DNA from: Kitasatospora sp. NBC_00458
GTDB lineage: Bacteria; Actinomycetota; Actinomycetes; Streptomycetales; Streptomycetaceae
Assembly (NCBI RefSeq): GCF_036013975.1
Contig: NZ_CP107904.1
Coordinates: 1,364,001-1,428,000, forward strand
Reading direction: 5' to 3'
Length of the DNA: 64,000 bases
Of this stretch, positions 44,311 to 53,949 are shown piece after piece. Position 1 is the stretch's first letter, and each line of letters starts with the position of its first letter. The position numbers and the translations under genes were made by a program. The notes below the pieces were generated by a model. It was not told the DNA's origin, did no database searches, and was given only the letters and a program-made list of their open reading frames with translations.

Positions 44311-45312
44311 TCAGGCGGCGTCGTCCGGGAACGCGTACGCCGCCACCTCGGCCAGCAGCTCCGCCCGCCGCTGCTCCGGCAGGAAGGCGGCGCGAAAGGA
44401 GTTGGCGGCCAGCAGCCGCAGGGTCTCCCGGCCGAGGTGGAGGGCGTCGTCCAGGGCCCGGAAGTTGTCGCCGACGTAGCCGCCGAAGTACGCGGGGTCG
44501 TCGGAGTTGACGGTGGCCAGCAGCCCGGCGTCGAGGATCGCCGGGAGGGGGTGGTCGGCGAGGGTGTCGACGCAGCGGAGGCGGACGTTGGAGAGCGGGC
44601 AGAGGGTGAGCGGGATCTGCTCGCGGACCAGGCGCTCGACCAGCTCCGGGTCCTCCAGGCAGCGCAGGCCGTGGTCGATCCGCTCGACGCCGAGGACGTC
44701 CAGGGCCTCGGTGATGTAGGCGGCCGGGCCCTCCTCGCCGGCGTGGGCGACCCGGTGCAGTCCGGCCTCGGCGGCGAGGCGGTAGACCTCGCGGAACTTG
44801 GCGGGCGGGTGGCCGACCTCGGCGGAGTCCAGCCCGATGCCGGTGATCCGGCCGCCGAACCAGGGGCGGGCGGCCTCGAAGGTCTCCAGGGCCGACTCGG
44901 CGGACTCGTCGCGCAGGAAGCACATGATCAGCCCGGTGCTGATGCCGTGCCGCTCGGCGCTGCGGTCCAGCGCCCGCCCGAGGCCGTCCACCACCACGGC
45001 GAGCGGGACGCCGCGGGCGGTGTGCGCCTGCGGGTCGAAGAAGATCTCCGCGTGCCGGACGCCCTGGGCGGCCGCCCGGGCCAGGTAGGCCTCGGCGAGG
45101 TCGGCGAAGTCCTCCTCGGTCCGCAGCACGGCCATCAGCGCGTAGTACAGGTCGAGGAAGGACTGCAGGTCGCTGAACGCGTAGGCACGGCGCAGTTCCG
45201 CGCTGTCCGCGTACGGCAGGGTGACACCGTTGCGGGCGGCGAGCGCGAAGGCGAGTTCGGGCTCCAGGGTGCCTTCGATGTGCAGGTGGAGTTCGGCCTT
45301 GGGGAGGGGCAT
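44311..45312 (-). CDS. Adenosine deaminase-family protein, probably adenine deaminase
   Basis: 333 residues from the ATG at 45312; a longer reading to 45354 lacks a ribosome binding site. Zinc and catalytic motifs are intact: AELHLHIEGT, HAGEE, RIDHGLR and VNSDDPAYFGG. The segment GIGLDSAEVGHPPAKF is, as I recall, the mark of the adenine-deaminase subgroup of this family, as opposed to the GLDLAGDE of true adenosine deaminases. Purine salvage; no link to the cluster is apparent. Confidence 0.85.
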   Translation of the reverse strand: MPLPKAELHLHIEGTLEPELAFALAARNGVTLPYADSAELRRAYAFSDLQSFLDLYYALMAVLRTEEDFADLAEAYLARAAAQGVRHAEIFFDPQAHTARGVPLAVVVDGLGRALDRSAERHGISTGLIMCFLRDESAESALETFEAARPWFGGRITGIGLDSAEVGHPPAKFREVYRLAAEAGLHRVAHAGEEGPAAYITEALDVLGVERIDHGLRCLEDPELVERLVREQIPLTLCPLSNVRLRCVDTLADHPLPAILDAGLLATVNSDDPAYFGGYVGDNFRALDDALHLGRETLRLLAANSFRAAFLPEQRRAELLAEVAAYAFPDDAA

Positions 45313-45355
45313 CGGTGCCTGTCCGGAGATAGCGGTATGGATACGAAGGTTCATC

Positions 45356-46735
45356 CTACGATCTGCTCGCCCGGACCGGTCCGGCGGCAGGCCCGGCGGC
45401 GGGCCCGGCGGGAAGGTCGCGGACCGCCCGGATCGGCGAGGCGAGCAGGACGCCCCCGCTGAGCACCAGCAGCGAGGTCATGATCCACATCGTCTCCCGC
45501 AGCCCGAGCCCCGCACCGAGCGCGCCCCCCGCGAGCGCGCCGAGCGGGATGGTCGCGTGGTTGGCCACCTGCGAGGTCGCCACCACCCGGGAGAGCAGCA
45601 CCGGCGGGGCGTAGGACTGCCGGAAGCCGCCGAACACCACATTGGCCGACACCACCCCGGCGACCATCACCGCCGAGCCGACCGCGTACGGCACCAGGCC
45701 CGCCCCCGGCCCGGCGAGCGGCAGCAGCAGGCCGAAGGGCGTGGCGGCCGACAGGACGAACCGCGTCCCGCGCGCCGTCCCGTACCGCCGGCCGACCGGA
45801 CGCGCCAGCGCGGCGCCGAGCACCCCGCCGCACGCCCCGGCGGCCGCGAGCCAGCCGACCGCCGCCGGGGCCGCGCCCACCTCCCGGAGCAGGAACAGCA
45901 CGGCGACCGCCTGGTAGCCGGCCAGCGCGAAGTTGGCCGCCGCCCCGTACCGGAGCAGCGCCCGCAGGTACGGGTCACGGCGGATGAACGCCAGGCCCTC
46001 CCGGACGTCGCCGCCCAGCGAGCCGCCCGACGCCCCGGCCCGCGATCCGCCCGACACCCCGTCCCGCCCGGCCCACCCGGCCCGCCGCTCCGGCTCCCGG
46101 CCGCGCCGGATCAGCGCCAGCAGCGCGGCGGCGGCCAGGAAGCTCGCCGCGTCGACGAGCAGCCCGGCGGCCGCGCCGAACACCTGGACGGTGAGCCCGG
46201 CCAGCCCCGGACCGGCCACCTGGGCCGCCGAGGCGCTGCCCTGCAGCTTGGCGTTGCCCTCGGTCAGCTCCTCCGGCCGGACCAGCTCCGGCAGGTAGGC
46301 CTGGTACGCGGCGCCGAAGAACACCGCCGCGGTGCCCGCGAGCAGGGCGACCACCAGCAGCTGGGCCAGGGTCAGCACCCCCAGCCACGCGGCCGCCGGC
46401 ACGGACGCGTACAGCAGCGCCGAGACCAGGTCGCACCGGACCAGCACCGCCCGCCGGGACCACCGGCCGACCCAGACCCCGGCCGGCAGCCCGAACAGCA
46501 GCCAGGGCAGCCAGACGGCCGCGCTCAGCAGGCCGGCCGCGGCCGGTCCGGCGTCCAGCGTGACCACCGCGACCAGCGGGAGCGCGACCGCGGTGACGGC
46601 GGAACCGAGCCGGCTGACGCCCTCCCCGGCCCAGAGCAGCCGGAAGTCACGCCGCGCGAGCAGTCCCCACCGCGAGCCGGGCGGCACCGCGGCCGCGGCG
46701 GCCCCCGCGGCCCGAGCCTCCGGCGCCGCCGTCAC
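45356..46735 (-). CDS. MFS exporter
   Basis: 459 residues from the GTG at 46735, which overlaps the regulator stop (GTGA). Twelve-helix major facilitator of the MFS_3/enterobactin-exporter-like type (GEGVSRLGSAVTAVALPLVA, LFGLPAGVWVGRWSRR). The central cytoplasmic loop is Gly/Ser-rich. Coupling to an ArsR-type regulator suggests a drug or metabolite efflux unit. Confidence 0.9.
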   Translation of the reverse strand: MTAAPEARAAGAAAAAVPPGSRWGLLARRDFRLLWAGEGVSRLGSAVTAVALPLVAVVTLDAGPAAAGLLSAAVWLPWLLFGLPAGVWVGRWSRRAVLVRCDLVSALLYASVPAAAWLGVLTLAQLLVVALLAGTAAVFFGAAYQAYLPELVRPEELTEGNAKLQGSASAAQVAGPGLAGLTVQVFGAAAGLLVDAASFLAAAALLALIRRGREPERRAGWAGRDGVSGGSRAGASGGSLGGDVREGLAFIRRDPYLRALLRYGAAANFALAGYQAVAVLFLLREVGAAPAAVGWLAAAGACGGVLGAALARPVGRRYGTARGTRFVLSAATPFGLLLPLAGPGAGLVPYAVGSAVMVAGVVSANVVFGGFRQSYAPPVLLSRVVATSQVANHATIPLGALAGGALGAGLGLRETMWIMTSLLVLSGGVLLASPIRAVRDLPAGPAAGPAAGPVRASRS

Positions 46736-47340
46736 GGCCGGGCCGGGACGCTGTGGGCGAAGGCGAAGACGGACTCCCTGACCCGCCCGTCCTCCGGTAC
46801 CGGCCGGGCGGCCCACTTCTCCAGGACCCCCACCAGGTCGGCCGCCAGCTCGCGGGCCTCCTCCGGGGTGAGCCGCAGCCAGGTGTCCGTGGCGACCGCG
46901 CAGCCCTCCCGCCACTCCGCCGGGTAGTCCGGCCGGGCGGTGAGCCAGCCGCGGACCAGCGCCGCCTGGCGTTCCAGCTGGAGCGAGCCGGCCGCGTCGG
47001 CGACCGCCGCGTCCACCGGGTCGGACTCGAAGTCGGCGCGGCTCCACCGCGGGGTGCCGGAGCCGGGCCGCCACCACCGCTCGCGGCGGTCGCGGGCCAG
47101 CTCGGGGGCCTCCTCGACCAGGTCGGCGCCGGCCAGCACCTTGAGGTGGTGGCTGATGCTGCCGACGGCCTGGCCGGTGCGCTCGGCCAGCAGGCCGACG
47201 GTGGCGGGGCCGTCCACCGCGAGGACGTCGAGCAGGCGGCGGCGGACGGGGTGGGTGAGGGCGGCGAGGACGCGGGAGTCGGAGATCTGCCGGACCTCGC
47301 CGCGTGCGGCACCGGTCGGGGCGTCTGGTTGCTCGGTCAT
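46732..47340 (-). CDS. ArsR-family winged-helix regulator
   Basis: 202 residues from the ATG at 47340. The winged helix lies at about 22-95 (ALTHPVRRRLLDVLAVDGPATVGLLAERTG, then SISHHLKVLAGADLV). The C-terminal half is a helical domain common in ArsR-like proteins that pair with MFS pumps. No metal-binding Cys cluster is seen, so it probably senses an organic ligand. The palindrome just upstream is the likely operator for autoregulation and control of the exporter. Confidence 0.88.
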   Translation of the reverse strand: MTEQPDAPTGAARGEVRQISDSRVLAALTHPVRRRLLDVLAVDGPATVGLLAERTGQAVGSISHHLKVLAGADLVEEAPELARDRRERWWRPGSGTPRWSRADFESDPVDAAVADAAGSLQLERQAALVRGWLTARPDYPAEWREGCAVATDTWLRLTPEEARELAADLVGVLEKWAARPVPEDGRVRESVFAFAHSVPARP

Positions 47341-47354
47341 GCCGCGAGGATATC

Positions 47355-47370
47355 CACAAGAGCTCTTGTG
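47355..47370. promoter_or_regulatory. Palindromic operator upstream of arsR-like gene
   Basis: CACAAGAGCTCTTGTG is a perfect 16-bp palindrome lying 15 bases upstream of the regulator start. Partial copies of the half-site follow (CAGCTCTTGTAC at 47374-47385 and CCTTGTAC at 47392-47399). This is the usual layout for an ArsR-type dimer site with extra half-sites. Confidence 0.7.
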
Positions 47371-47518
47371 CAACAGCTCTTGTACGAGATTCCTTGTACA
47401 TCCGGACCTCCCCACCCCGCGCGCACCCCTCGCCCCACCCGCCGCATCGAACGGGTGTACCGGTGCCGCCGACGGGGCAACGGGTACTCGGGGGGCTTCC
47501 GTGGAGGAGGTAGACCAC

Positions 47519-47800
47519 ATGCAGCACCCCGACGCCCCGCACCCGAGGCCGGAGGGCATCTCCCCGCACGCCCTGGGCAACGACACGCTGCTGCACGAGC
47601 TGGAGCAGCTGCACCGGACCCGGCACGAGACCTTCCTGTACGGCTCCGAGGACGCACTGAAGCGGCACACCCTGCGGATGGGGCAACTGGAGGCGGAGTA
47701 CCTGCACCGCTTCCCGAACCGCCTGATCACCGCCGGCCGGACCAGGGCCGGCGCCCGCGCCCGGGAGGCCGCGGCCCGGGTGGAGTCGCTGCCGGACTGA
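47519..47800 (+). CDS. DUF6158-like small protein
   Basis: 93 residues; the ATG has GGAGGAGG about 8 bases upstream. Its pattern GISPHALGNDTLLHELEQLHRTRHETFLYGSEDALKRHTLRM matches a small actinobacterial family I know as DUF6158. It is helical, charged and soluble, with no known function. Confidence 0.8.
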   Translation: MQHPDAPHPRPEGISPHALGNDTLLHELEQLHRTRHETFLYGSEDALKRHTLRMGQLEAEYLHRFPNRLITAGRTRAGARAREAAARVESLPD

Positions 47801-47948
47801 GCGCGCCACCGCGGCGGCGAGCGGCGCGCACCGCCGCCCGGCGGGACACGCCGGGCGCTCATGGCGTGCCCCGGCGCGGGGCGTCGGCCAGGGTGAGGGA
47901 CAGACCCGGAACCACCCCACCGCCCACGCACCCCTGGGAGCGCACCCC

Positions 47949-49337
47949 ATGCCCATCGCAAGCGTGAACCCCGCGACCGGCGAGACCCTGGAGACCTTCG
48001 AGCCGCTGGACTCCGCCGGCATCGAGGTCCGGCTGGCCCGCGCCGACGAGGCGTTCCGCAGCTACCGCACCAGCTCCTTCCCGTACCGGGCCGGCCTGCT
48101 CCGGCGCGCCGCGGACCTGCTCGACGAGGACCTCGAAGCGGTGGCCCGGACCATGACGGAGGAGATGGGCAAGCCGCTCACCGCCGCCCGCGCCGAGGCC
48201 GCCAAGTGCGCCAAGGCGATGCGCTGGTACGCCGAGCACGCGGAGTCCCTGCTCGCCGACGAGCACCCCGACCCGGCCGACGTGGCCGACTCGGGGGCCG
48301 CCCGCGCCTACGTCCGGTACCGGCCGCTGGGCGCGGTCCTGGCGGTGATGCCGTGGAACTTCCCGTTCTGGCAGGTGGTCCGGTTCGCCGCCCCGGCCCT
48401 GATGGCGGGCAACGTCGGCCTGCTCAAGCACGCGTCCAACGTGCCGCGCACGGCGGTGGCCCTGGAGGAGCTGTTCCTCCGGGCCGGGTTCCCGGAGGGC
48501 TGCTTCCAGACCCTGCTGATCGGCTCGGGCGCGGTCGAGGACGTGATCCGCGACCCCCGGGTGGCGGCGGTGACGCTCACCGGCAGCGAGCCGGCCGGGC
48601 GGGCGGTGGCGGCCACCGCGGCCGACGAGGTGAAGAAGGCGGTGCTGGAACTGGGCGGCAGCGACCCGTTCGTGGTGCTGCCGAGCGCCGACGTGGACGC
48701 GGCCGCCGCCACCGCCGTCCGGGCCCGCGCCCAGAACAACGGCCAGTCCTGCATCGCCGCCAAGCGCTTCGTCGTGCACGCCGACGTCTACGAGCGGTTC
48801 ACCGCGGCGTTCACGGAGGGCATGCGGGCGCTGCGGGTCGGCGACCCGATGGACGAGGCCACCGAGGTCGGCCCGCTGGCCAGCCGGCAGGGGCGGGACG
48901 AGCTCGCCGAACTCGTCGAGGACGCGCGGGCGCACGGCGCGCGGGTGGAGTGCGGCGGGCGCCGCCCCGAGGGCCTGGACGCGGGCTGGTTCTACGAGCC
49001 GACGGTGCTGACCGGCATCACCCCGGCGATGCGGATCCACCAGGAGGAGACCTTCGGCCCGGTCGCCACCGTCTACCGGGCCGCCGACCTGGACGAGGCG
49101 GTGGCGCTGGCCAACGACACGCCGTTCGGGCTGAGCTCCAACGTCTGGACCGAGGACCCGGCCGAGCAGGAGCGGTTCGTCCGGGACGTCCAGGCCGGCG
49201 GGGTGTTCTTCAACGGGATGACCGCCTCGCACCCGGCGCTGCCGTTCGGCGGGGTCAAGCGCTCGGGCTTCGGCCGGGAGCTGTCCGGCCACGGCATCCG
49301 GGAGTTCTGCAACGTCACGACGGTCTGGGTCGCCTGA
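47949..49337 (+). CDS. Aldehyde dehydrogenase, succinate-semialdehyde type
   Basis: 462 residues. NAD(P)-dependent aldehyde dehydrogenase with the catalytic Glu in LELGGSDPFVVL and the catalytic Cys in NNGQSCIAAKRF, plus PWNFPFWQV and EETFGPVATVYR. The shorter N-terminus and the PWNFPFWQ pattern fit the succinate-semialdehyde dehydrogenase (GabD-like) branch. It appears to be a single-gene unit. Confidence 0.88.
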   Translation: MPIASVNPATGETLETFEPLDSAGIEVRLARADEAFRSYRTSSFPYRAGLLRRAADLLDEDLEAVARTMTEEMGKPLTAARAEAAKCAKAMRWYAEHAESLLADEHPDPADVADSGAARAYVRYRPLGAVLAVMPWNFPFWQVVRFAAPALMAGNVGLLKHASNVPRTAVALEELFLRAGFPEGCFQTLLIGSGAVEDVIRDPRVAAVTLTGSEPAGRAVAATAADEVKKAVLELGGSDPFVVLPSADVDAAAATAVRARAQNNGQSCIAAKRFVVHADVYERFTAAFTEGMRALRVGDPMDEATEVGPLASRQGRDELAELVEDARAHGARVECGGRRPEGLDAGWFYEPTVLTGITPAMRIHQEETFGPVATVYRAADLDEAVALANDTPFGLSSNVWTEDPAEQERFVRDVQAGGVFFNGMTASHPALPFGGVKRSGFGRELSGHGIREFCNVTTVWVA

Positions 49338-49741
49338 CGACCGGGCGCCCGACGGTCCGGGTCGCCTGACGGCCGGGGCCCGTCCGGCCGGGGGCGGCCC
49401 CGGCCGGACACGCCGGATCCGGCCAAGTTCCCCGGCCGCACCCCGACGGCACCCCGGGAGCCCTCGGTGCCCGTCATGCGGCTTTGCTCACCCTTTTTTG
49501 ACATTGCCATGACATTGCCCTTTGGTGCACTCCGACCAGCACGGACGGGCCGAATACCGGACTCCACCCGCGCACAAACCGGCGGGAATTGTTCCGTTAA
49601 TACCCGGGAAATCCGGACCAGCCAATTCCGAGTGGCCGAACCCGGACATATGAGGAGATCCGGAAAACCGTCCCCGGGGAATTTCTGGATAAGTTCGGTA
49701 GCGACCGGCCGGGGGGTCGGTCACTACCGGAAGGAAATGCG
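49338..49741. promoter_or_regulatory. 404-bp leader with candidate promoter of the lectin gene
   Basis: From about 49480 the DNA is much richer in A/T than its surroundings. TTGACA at 49498-49503, a 17-bp spacer and TTTGGT at 49521-49526 make a plausible promoter; the spacer repeats TGACATTGCC. Just before the start, 49697-49732 can fold into an imperfect hairpin (CGGTAG ... CTACCG) that leaves the GGAAGGAAATG ribosome binding site exposed after it. No gene is seen. Confidence 0.45.
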
Positions 49742-50200
49742 ATGAAGCTCATCAAGCGCACCGCTGCCGTCGTCGCCTCGACGGCGGTCCTCGCCGGCGG
49801 GATGACGTTCCTGGCCGCCGGCCAGGCCAGTGCCGCGTCCGGCTACGTCACGCTCACCAACCTCGCCACCAGCCGCGTCCTGGACAGCAACGGCAACGGC
49901 AACGTCTACACGCTGGCCGCCAACGGCGGCTCCTACCAGGTCTGGTACGCCAACGACCTGGGCGGATCCACCTACACCCTGCGAAACCTGGCCACCGGCC
50001 TCTGCCTCGACAGCAACGGCGCCGGCAACGCCTACACCCTCGGCTGCAACGGCGGCAACTACCAGAAGTGGGTCAAGAGCTGGGCCGGCAACGGCTACGC
50101 CTACCAGAACGTCGCGACCGGGCTCTACCTGGACAGCAACGTCAACGGGAACGTCTACACCCTGGGCGGCAACGGCGGCTCTTTCCAGAAGTGGAACTGA
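49742..50200 (+). CDS. Secreted ricin-type beta-trefoil lectin
   Basis: 152 residues with a Sec signal peptide (KLIKRTAAVVASTAVLAGG ... AGQASA, cleavage near 33). The mature part is one beta-trefoil of three ~40-residue repeats, each with a VLDSNGNG / LCLDSNGAG / LYLDSNVNG core, a VYTL/AYTL strand and a final Q-x-W (QVW, QKW, QKW). There is no catalytic domain, so it is a free carbohydrate-binding protein. The ribosome binding site is GGAAGGA. Confidence 0.92.
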   Translation: MKLIKRTAAVVASTAVLAGGMTFLAAGQASAASGYVTLTNLATSRVLDSNGNGNVYTLAANGGSYQVWYANDLGGSTYTLRNLATGLCLDSNGAGNAYTLGCNGGNYQKWVKSWAGNGYAYQNVATGLYLDSNVNGNVYTLGGNGGSFQKWN

Positions 50201-50264
50201 TCCCGCACCAGTGGCACATCCGGCCGACCAGCGGAGACAGCTGACGGCGGATCACTGACGTAAC

Positions 50265-50297
50265 GCCCTCCCCGGCGCCTCAATCGCCGGGGAGGGC
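50265..50297 (+). terminator. 13-bp terminator after lectin gene
   Basis: The arms 50265-50277 and 50285-50297 pair perfectly around a 7-nt loop, 65 bases after the lectin stop. Confidence 0.8.
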
Positions 50298-50434
50298 TCG
50301 TCCATGTTACGGTGCCCGCCCGGGGGCCGACGCGCCCGGCGGCGTTCGCTCACGGCTGAACCCGCCCGCCGCCTCGAACAGCTGGCAAGAATCGGCCGCA
50401 CAGACCACTCGACCCGGAACGACGGGGATGTTCA

Positions 50435-51937
50435 GTGACAATCAGTACACTCACATCAGCACTTCACCGCAGGACGGAGGGTGACGAACCATCGGTCGCG
50501 CAAACCCCCGCCGATCGGCGGGTGCGGTTCATTCCCTGGGCGGTCGCCCTCAGTCTTTTCCTGGTCTATTCCTTCTTCACCATCCGCCGTCACGAGCTGC
50601 TCCTCACCAGTGGGTACGACCTCGGCATCTTCGAACAGGGCGTCCGCGGCTACGCCGAGGGACGCGGCCCGATCGTCGAGCTGAAGGGCCCCGGATTCAA
50701 CCTGCTCGGTGACCACTTCTCGCCGGTCCTCGCCGCCCTCGCCCCGTTCTACTGGCTCTGGCCCTCCGCCAAGGTGCTGCTGCTCGGCCAGTCCGCGCTG
50801 CTCGCGGTCGCCGCCGTGCCGATCAGCCGCTGGGCGCTGCGCAGCATCGGGCCCGCCGCCGCGCTGATCACGGGCTTCGGCTACGGCGCCTCCTGGGGGC
50901 TGGCCTCGGCGCTCGGCTTCGACTTCCACGAGATCAGCTTCGCCGTGCCGCTGGTCGCCTTCTCGGCGGCGGCGCTCGGGGAGCGGCGGTGGGCGGCCGC
51001 GTTCGCCTGGGCCGCACCGCTGGTCCTGGTCAAGGAGGACCTCGGCATCACCGTCGCCGCGGTCGGCGCGTACATCCTCTGGCGCGGCGACCGCCGGATC
51101 GGCGCGGCCGCCGTCGCCTTCGGCGTGGCCGCCTCGCTGCTCGAACTGCTGGTGCTGCTCCCGGCCATGAGCCCCGGCGGCAGCTTCGCCTACTGGGACA
51201 ACCTGAGCGGCGGCTCGGGCGGCCGCAACCTGCTCACCCTCCCGCTCGACCTCATCACCCCGGGCGAGAAGGTCCGGACCGTCCTGCTGCTGCTCGCCCC
51301 GACCATGCTGCTGGCCGTCCGCTCCCCGCTGATGCTGGTGGCCCTGCCCACCCTCGGCTGGCGGCTGCTCTCCAACAACCCCGCCTACTGGGGCACCAAC
51401 TACCACTACAGCGCCGTCCTGATGCCGATCGTGTTCGCCGCCTTCGTGGACGTCCTGGTGAGGGCCCGCGCCAACCCCGGCGTCCTGCACCGGCGGGCCG
51501 CCCGGGCCGCGCTGCCGGTCAGCCTCGCCGTCACGGTCGCGCTGCTGCCCGGCTTCGCGTTCAGCCAGTTGTTCACCCTCGAACTCTGGCGCACCCCGGC
51601 CCGGGTCGAGGCCGCCCGGTCGGTCCTGGCCGCCGTCCCGGACGACGCCCGGATCGCCGCCTCCAACCGGCTGGTGCCCCAGCTCACCAACCGCTGCGAG
51701 GTGATCGTGTTCGGCTGGCCGCAGAACTGGTCGACCGCCGAGTGGATCGTGGTGGACGAGGACCGGCCGATGGGCTGGCCGCTGACGCCCGAACGCGAGC
51801 GCCAGGAAGTCGCCGCCGCCAAGCAGAGCGGCTACCGCGTGGTCCGCAGCGACCACGGCATCACCCTGCTCCAGCGGACCGCCCCCGCGGCGCAGCCCGG
51901 AAGCACCTCCGGGACCGCCACCGGGACCACCGGCTGA
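50435..51937 (+). CDS. DUF2079 integral membrane protein
   Basis: 500 residues from the GTG at 50435 (GGGG 7 bases upstream). Multi-TM protein with the DUF2079 signature: SGYDLGIFEQGVRGYA, then NLLGDHFSPVLAALAPFYWL, and later HEISFAVPLVAFS. The family resembles GT-C-fold membrane glycosyltransferases in layout, but its function is unproven. A paralogue follows directly. Confidence 0.88.
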   Translation: MTISTLTSALHRRTEGDEPSVAQTPADRRVRFIPWAVALSLFLVYSFFTIRRHELLLTSGYDLGIFEQGVRGYAEGRGPIVELKGPGFNLLGDHFSPVLAALAPFYWLWPSAKVLLLGQSALLAVAAVPISRWALRSIGPAAALITGFGYGASWGLASALGFDFHEISFAVPLVAFSAAALGERRWAAAFAWAAPLVLVKEDLGITVAAVGAYILWRGDRRIGAAAVAFGVAASLLELLVLLPAMSPGGSFAYWDNLSGGSGGRNLLTLPLDLITPGEKVRTVLLLLAPTMLLAVRSPLMLVALPTLGWRLLSNNPAYWGTNYHYSAVLMPIVFAAFVDVLVRARANPGVLHRRAARAALPVSLAVTVALLPGFAFSQLFTLELWRTPARVEAARSVLAAVPDDARIAASNRLVPQLTNRCEVIVFGWPQNWSTAEWIVVDEDRPMGWPLTPERERQEVAAAKQSGYRVVRSDHGITLLQRTAPAAQPGSTSGTATGTTG

Positions 51938-52071
51938 CCGGCCGTCGGACCGGGCCGCGGGCCGCGCCCCCGTCCGACGCCGAAGACCGGCCCGGCCCCG
52001 GGCCGGTCCCACCGGACAGGACCGGCCGGACCGGGCCGCCTGTCTCCGACTCCGACCAGTTCAGGGATCAC

Positions 52072-53826
52072 GTGCCAGTCGAAACCGGGCTCAACCCGTC
52101 CCCCCGTACGATCCGGCCGCTGCTGCCGCGCTCCGCCCGCCCGGCCGTGCCCGGGAGCAGCACGCTCCCGGGACTGCGGACCGCCGTCCTGACGCTGCTG
52201 TGCTTAGCCGTCACGGCGGCCTGCGGGCTCCAGCAGTGGTCGGCGGTCCAGCTGGGCGGGTTCGACCTCGGGATCTTCCACCAGGGCGTCGCGGGCTACG
52301 CGCACTTCGGACTGCCCGTCTCGCCGGTCAAGAGCTACCACCACGAGTTCCCGCCCGCGTTCTCCCTCCTGGGTGACCACTTCTCGCCGATCCTGGCGGC
52401 GCTCGCCCCGCTCTACTGGATCTGGGAGGACCCGCGCACCCTGATCCTCGGTCAGGCGCTCCTCCTCGCCGCCGGGGTCCCGCTGATCCGCCGCATCGCC
52501 GTGCACTGCTTCCGGCTCCCGGCCGCCGTCCCGTCCCCCGCCCGGGCCTCCGCGCCGGCCGCCGGGGCCGCCACCGCCGGGGGCGCTCCCGGGAGCACCG
52601 GGGGCGCGGACCCCGACCCCGGACGGACCCGCGCCGCCCGGCTGGCCGCCGACCTCGCCGGCCTGGTGTACGGACTGGGCTGGCCCCTGCTGGCCGCCGG
52701 CCGGGGCGGCTTCCACGAGGTCGCCTTCGCCGTCCCGCTCACCCTGCTGATGTTCGAACGCGGCCTCGCCCGCCGGTACGGCACCGCCGTCCTCGCCGCC
52801 GCGCTGCTCTGCGCCACCAAGGAGGACCTCGGCCTGCTGGTCGGCGTCTACGGGCTGGTCCTGCTCTGGCGGGGCCGGCCGCGCGGCGACCGGCAGGGCG
52901 AGCGGGCGGGCGACCGGCGCGGTCTGGCGTACGGCGCCGGCCTGCTGGTCGGCGGCCCGCTCGCCTCGGCGCTCGCCATCGTGTGGCTGATCCCCGCGAT
53001 GGGCGGGCAGCCCGACTACTACTGGGTCTACGGCCCGATCGGCCCGGACGCCGGGAGCGCGCTGGGCAACGTGCTCGGTGATCCACTGCTGCTCCTGAGG
53101 GTCGCCACCAACGCCGACCTCAAGCCGCTGCTGGTGCTCTGGCTGTTCGGCACCCTGCTGCTGCTGCCGCTCCGCTCCGCGACCACGCTCTGCCTGCTGC
53201 CGCTGCTCGCCGAACGGATCCTCTCCGACAACGCCAACCACTGGTCGATCGCCCACCACTACGACGCCTTCCTCTGGCCGGTGCTGCTCACCGCCACCCT
53301 GGAGGCGCTCGGCCGGCTGCACGCCAGGGGCGGCCTCCACCGGCGCGCCGGGTACGGCATGGGCGCCGCGGTGGTGGCGGTCTCGCTGGCGAGCAGCGTC
53401 ATGCTCGGCGGGATCAGCCTGCTGACCCCGGCCGGCTGGCGGCCCTCGGCGAGCAGCGCGGCGCTGGTCCGGGGCGCCGCGCAGATCCCGGACGGCGCCC
53501 GGGTGGAGGCCGACAACCAGGTGGTGCCCCGGCTCGTCGGCCGCACCGACACCGTCCTGGTCGACGGCGTGCCGCGCGGCCGCGACTACGTCCTGATCCG
53601 CTCCGACACCCGGACCTTCCCGTTCCAGTCGGACAAGGAGCAGGCCGAGCGGATCGAGCTGCTGCTCGCGCACGGCTACCGGCAGGTCTGGGCCGAGCAG
53701 GGCGTGGTGCTGCTGCACCGCGAGAGCGACGAGCCGGTCCCCGGTGCCCGGGTGCCCGACGGGGACAGCACGCCGGTGAAGGAGGTCGTCCCCTCGGACG
53801 TCGGCCACAACCTGTTCAAGGGCTGA
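52072..53826 (+). CDS. DUF2079 integral membrane protein, paralogue
   Basis: 584 residues from the GTG at 52072. Same signatures as the preceding gene (GGFDLGIFHQGVAGYA, SLLGDHFSPILAALAPLYWI, HEVAFAVPLTLL), with a longer N-terminus and a Pro/Ala/Gly-rich loop at about 150-190. The pair looks like a tandem duplication followed by divergence. The acidic/basic C-terminal tail has no match I know. Confidence 0.87.
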   Translation: MPVETGLNPSPRTIRPLLPRSARPAVPGSSTLPGLRTAVLTLLCLAVTAACGLQQWSAVQLGGFDLGIFHQGVAGYAHFGLPVSPVKSYHHEFPPAFSLLGDHFSPILAALAPLYWIWEDPRTLILGQALLLAAGVPLIRRIAVHCFRLPAAVPSPARASAPAAGAATAGGAPGSTGGADPDPGRTRAARLAADLAGLVYGLGWPLLAAGRGGFHEVAFAVPLTLLMFERGLARRYGTAVLAAALLCATKEDLGLLVGVYGLVLLWRGRPRGDRQGERAGDRRGLAYGAGLLVGGPLASALAIVWLIPAMGGQPDYYWVYGPIGPDAGSALGNVLGDPLLLLRVATNADLKPLLVLWLFGTLLLLPLRSATTLCLLPLLAERILSDNANHWSIAHHYDAFLWPVLLTATLEALGRLHARGGLHRRAGYGMGAAVVAVSLASSVMLGGISLLTPAGWRPSASSAALVRGAAQIPDGARVEADNQVVPRLVGRTDTVLVDGVPRGRDYVLIRSDTRTFPFQSDKEQAERIELLLAHGYRQVWAEQGVVLLHRESDEPVPGARVPDGDSTPVKEVVPSDVGHNLFKG

Positions 53827-53949
53827 CCGGTCCCCGGACGCCCTCCGCGCCGGTCCCCGGGCCGCCCTCCGGGGCGGGGGACCGGCGCGGAGGGCGGCGG
53901 TACGGCGGGGGCACGCGGAGCGGCCGCCGGGCCAGTCGGTCGTCCGCTG

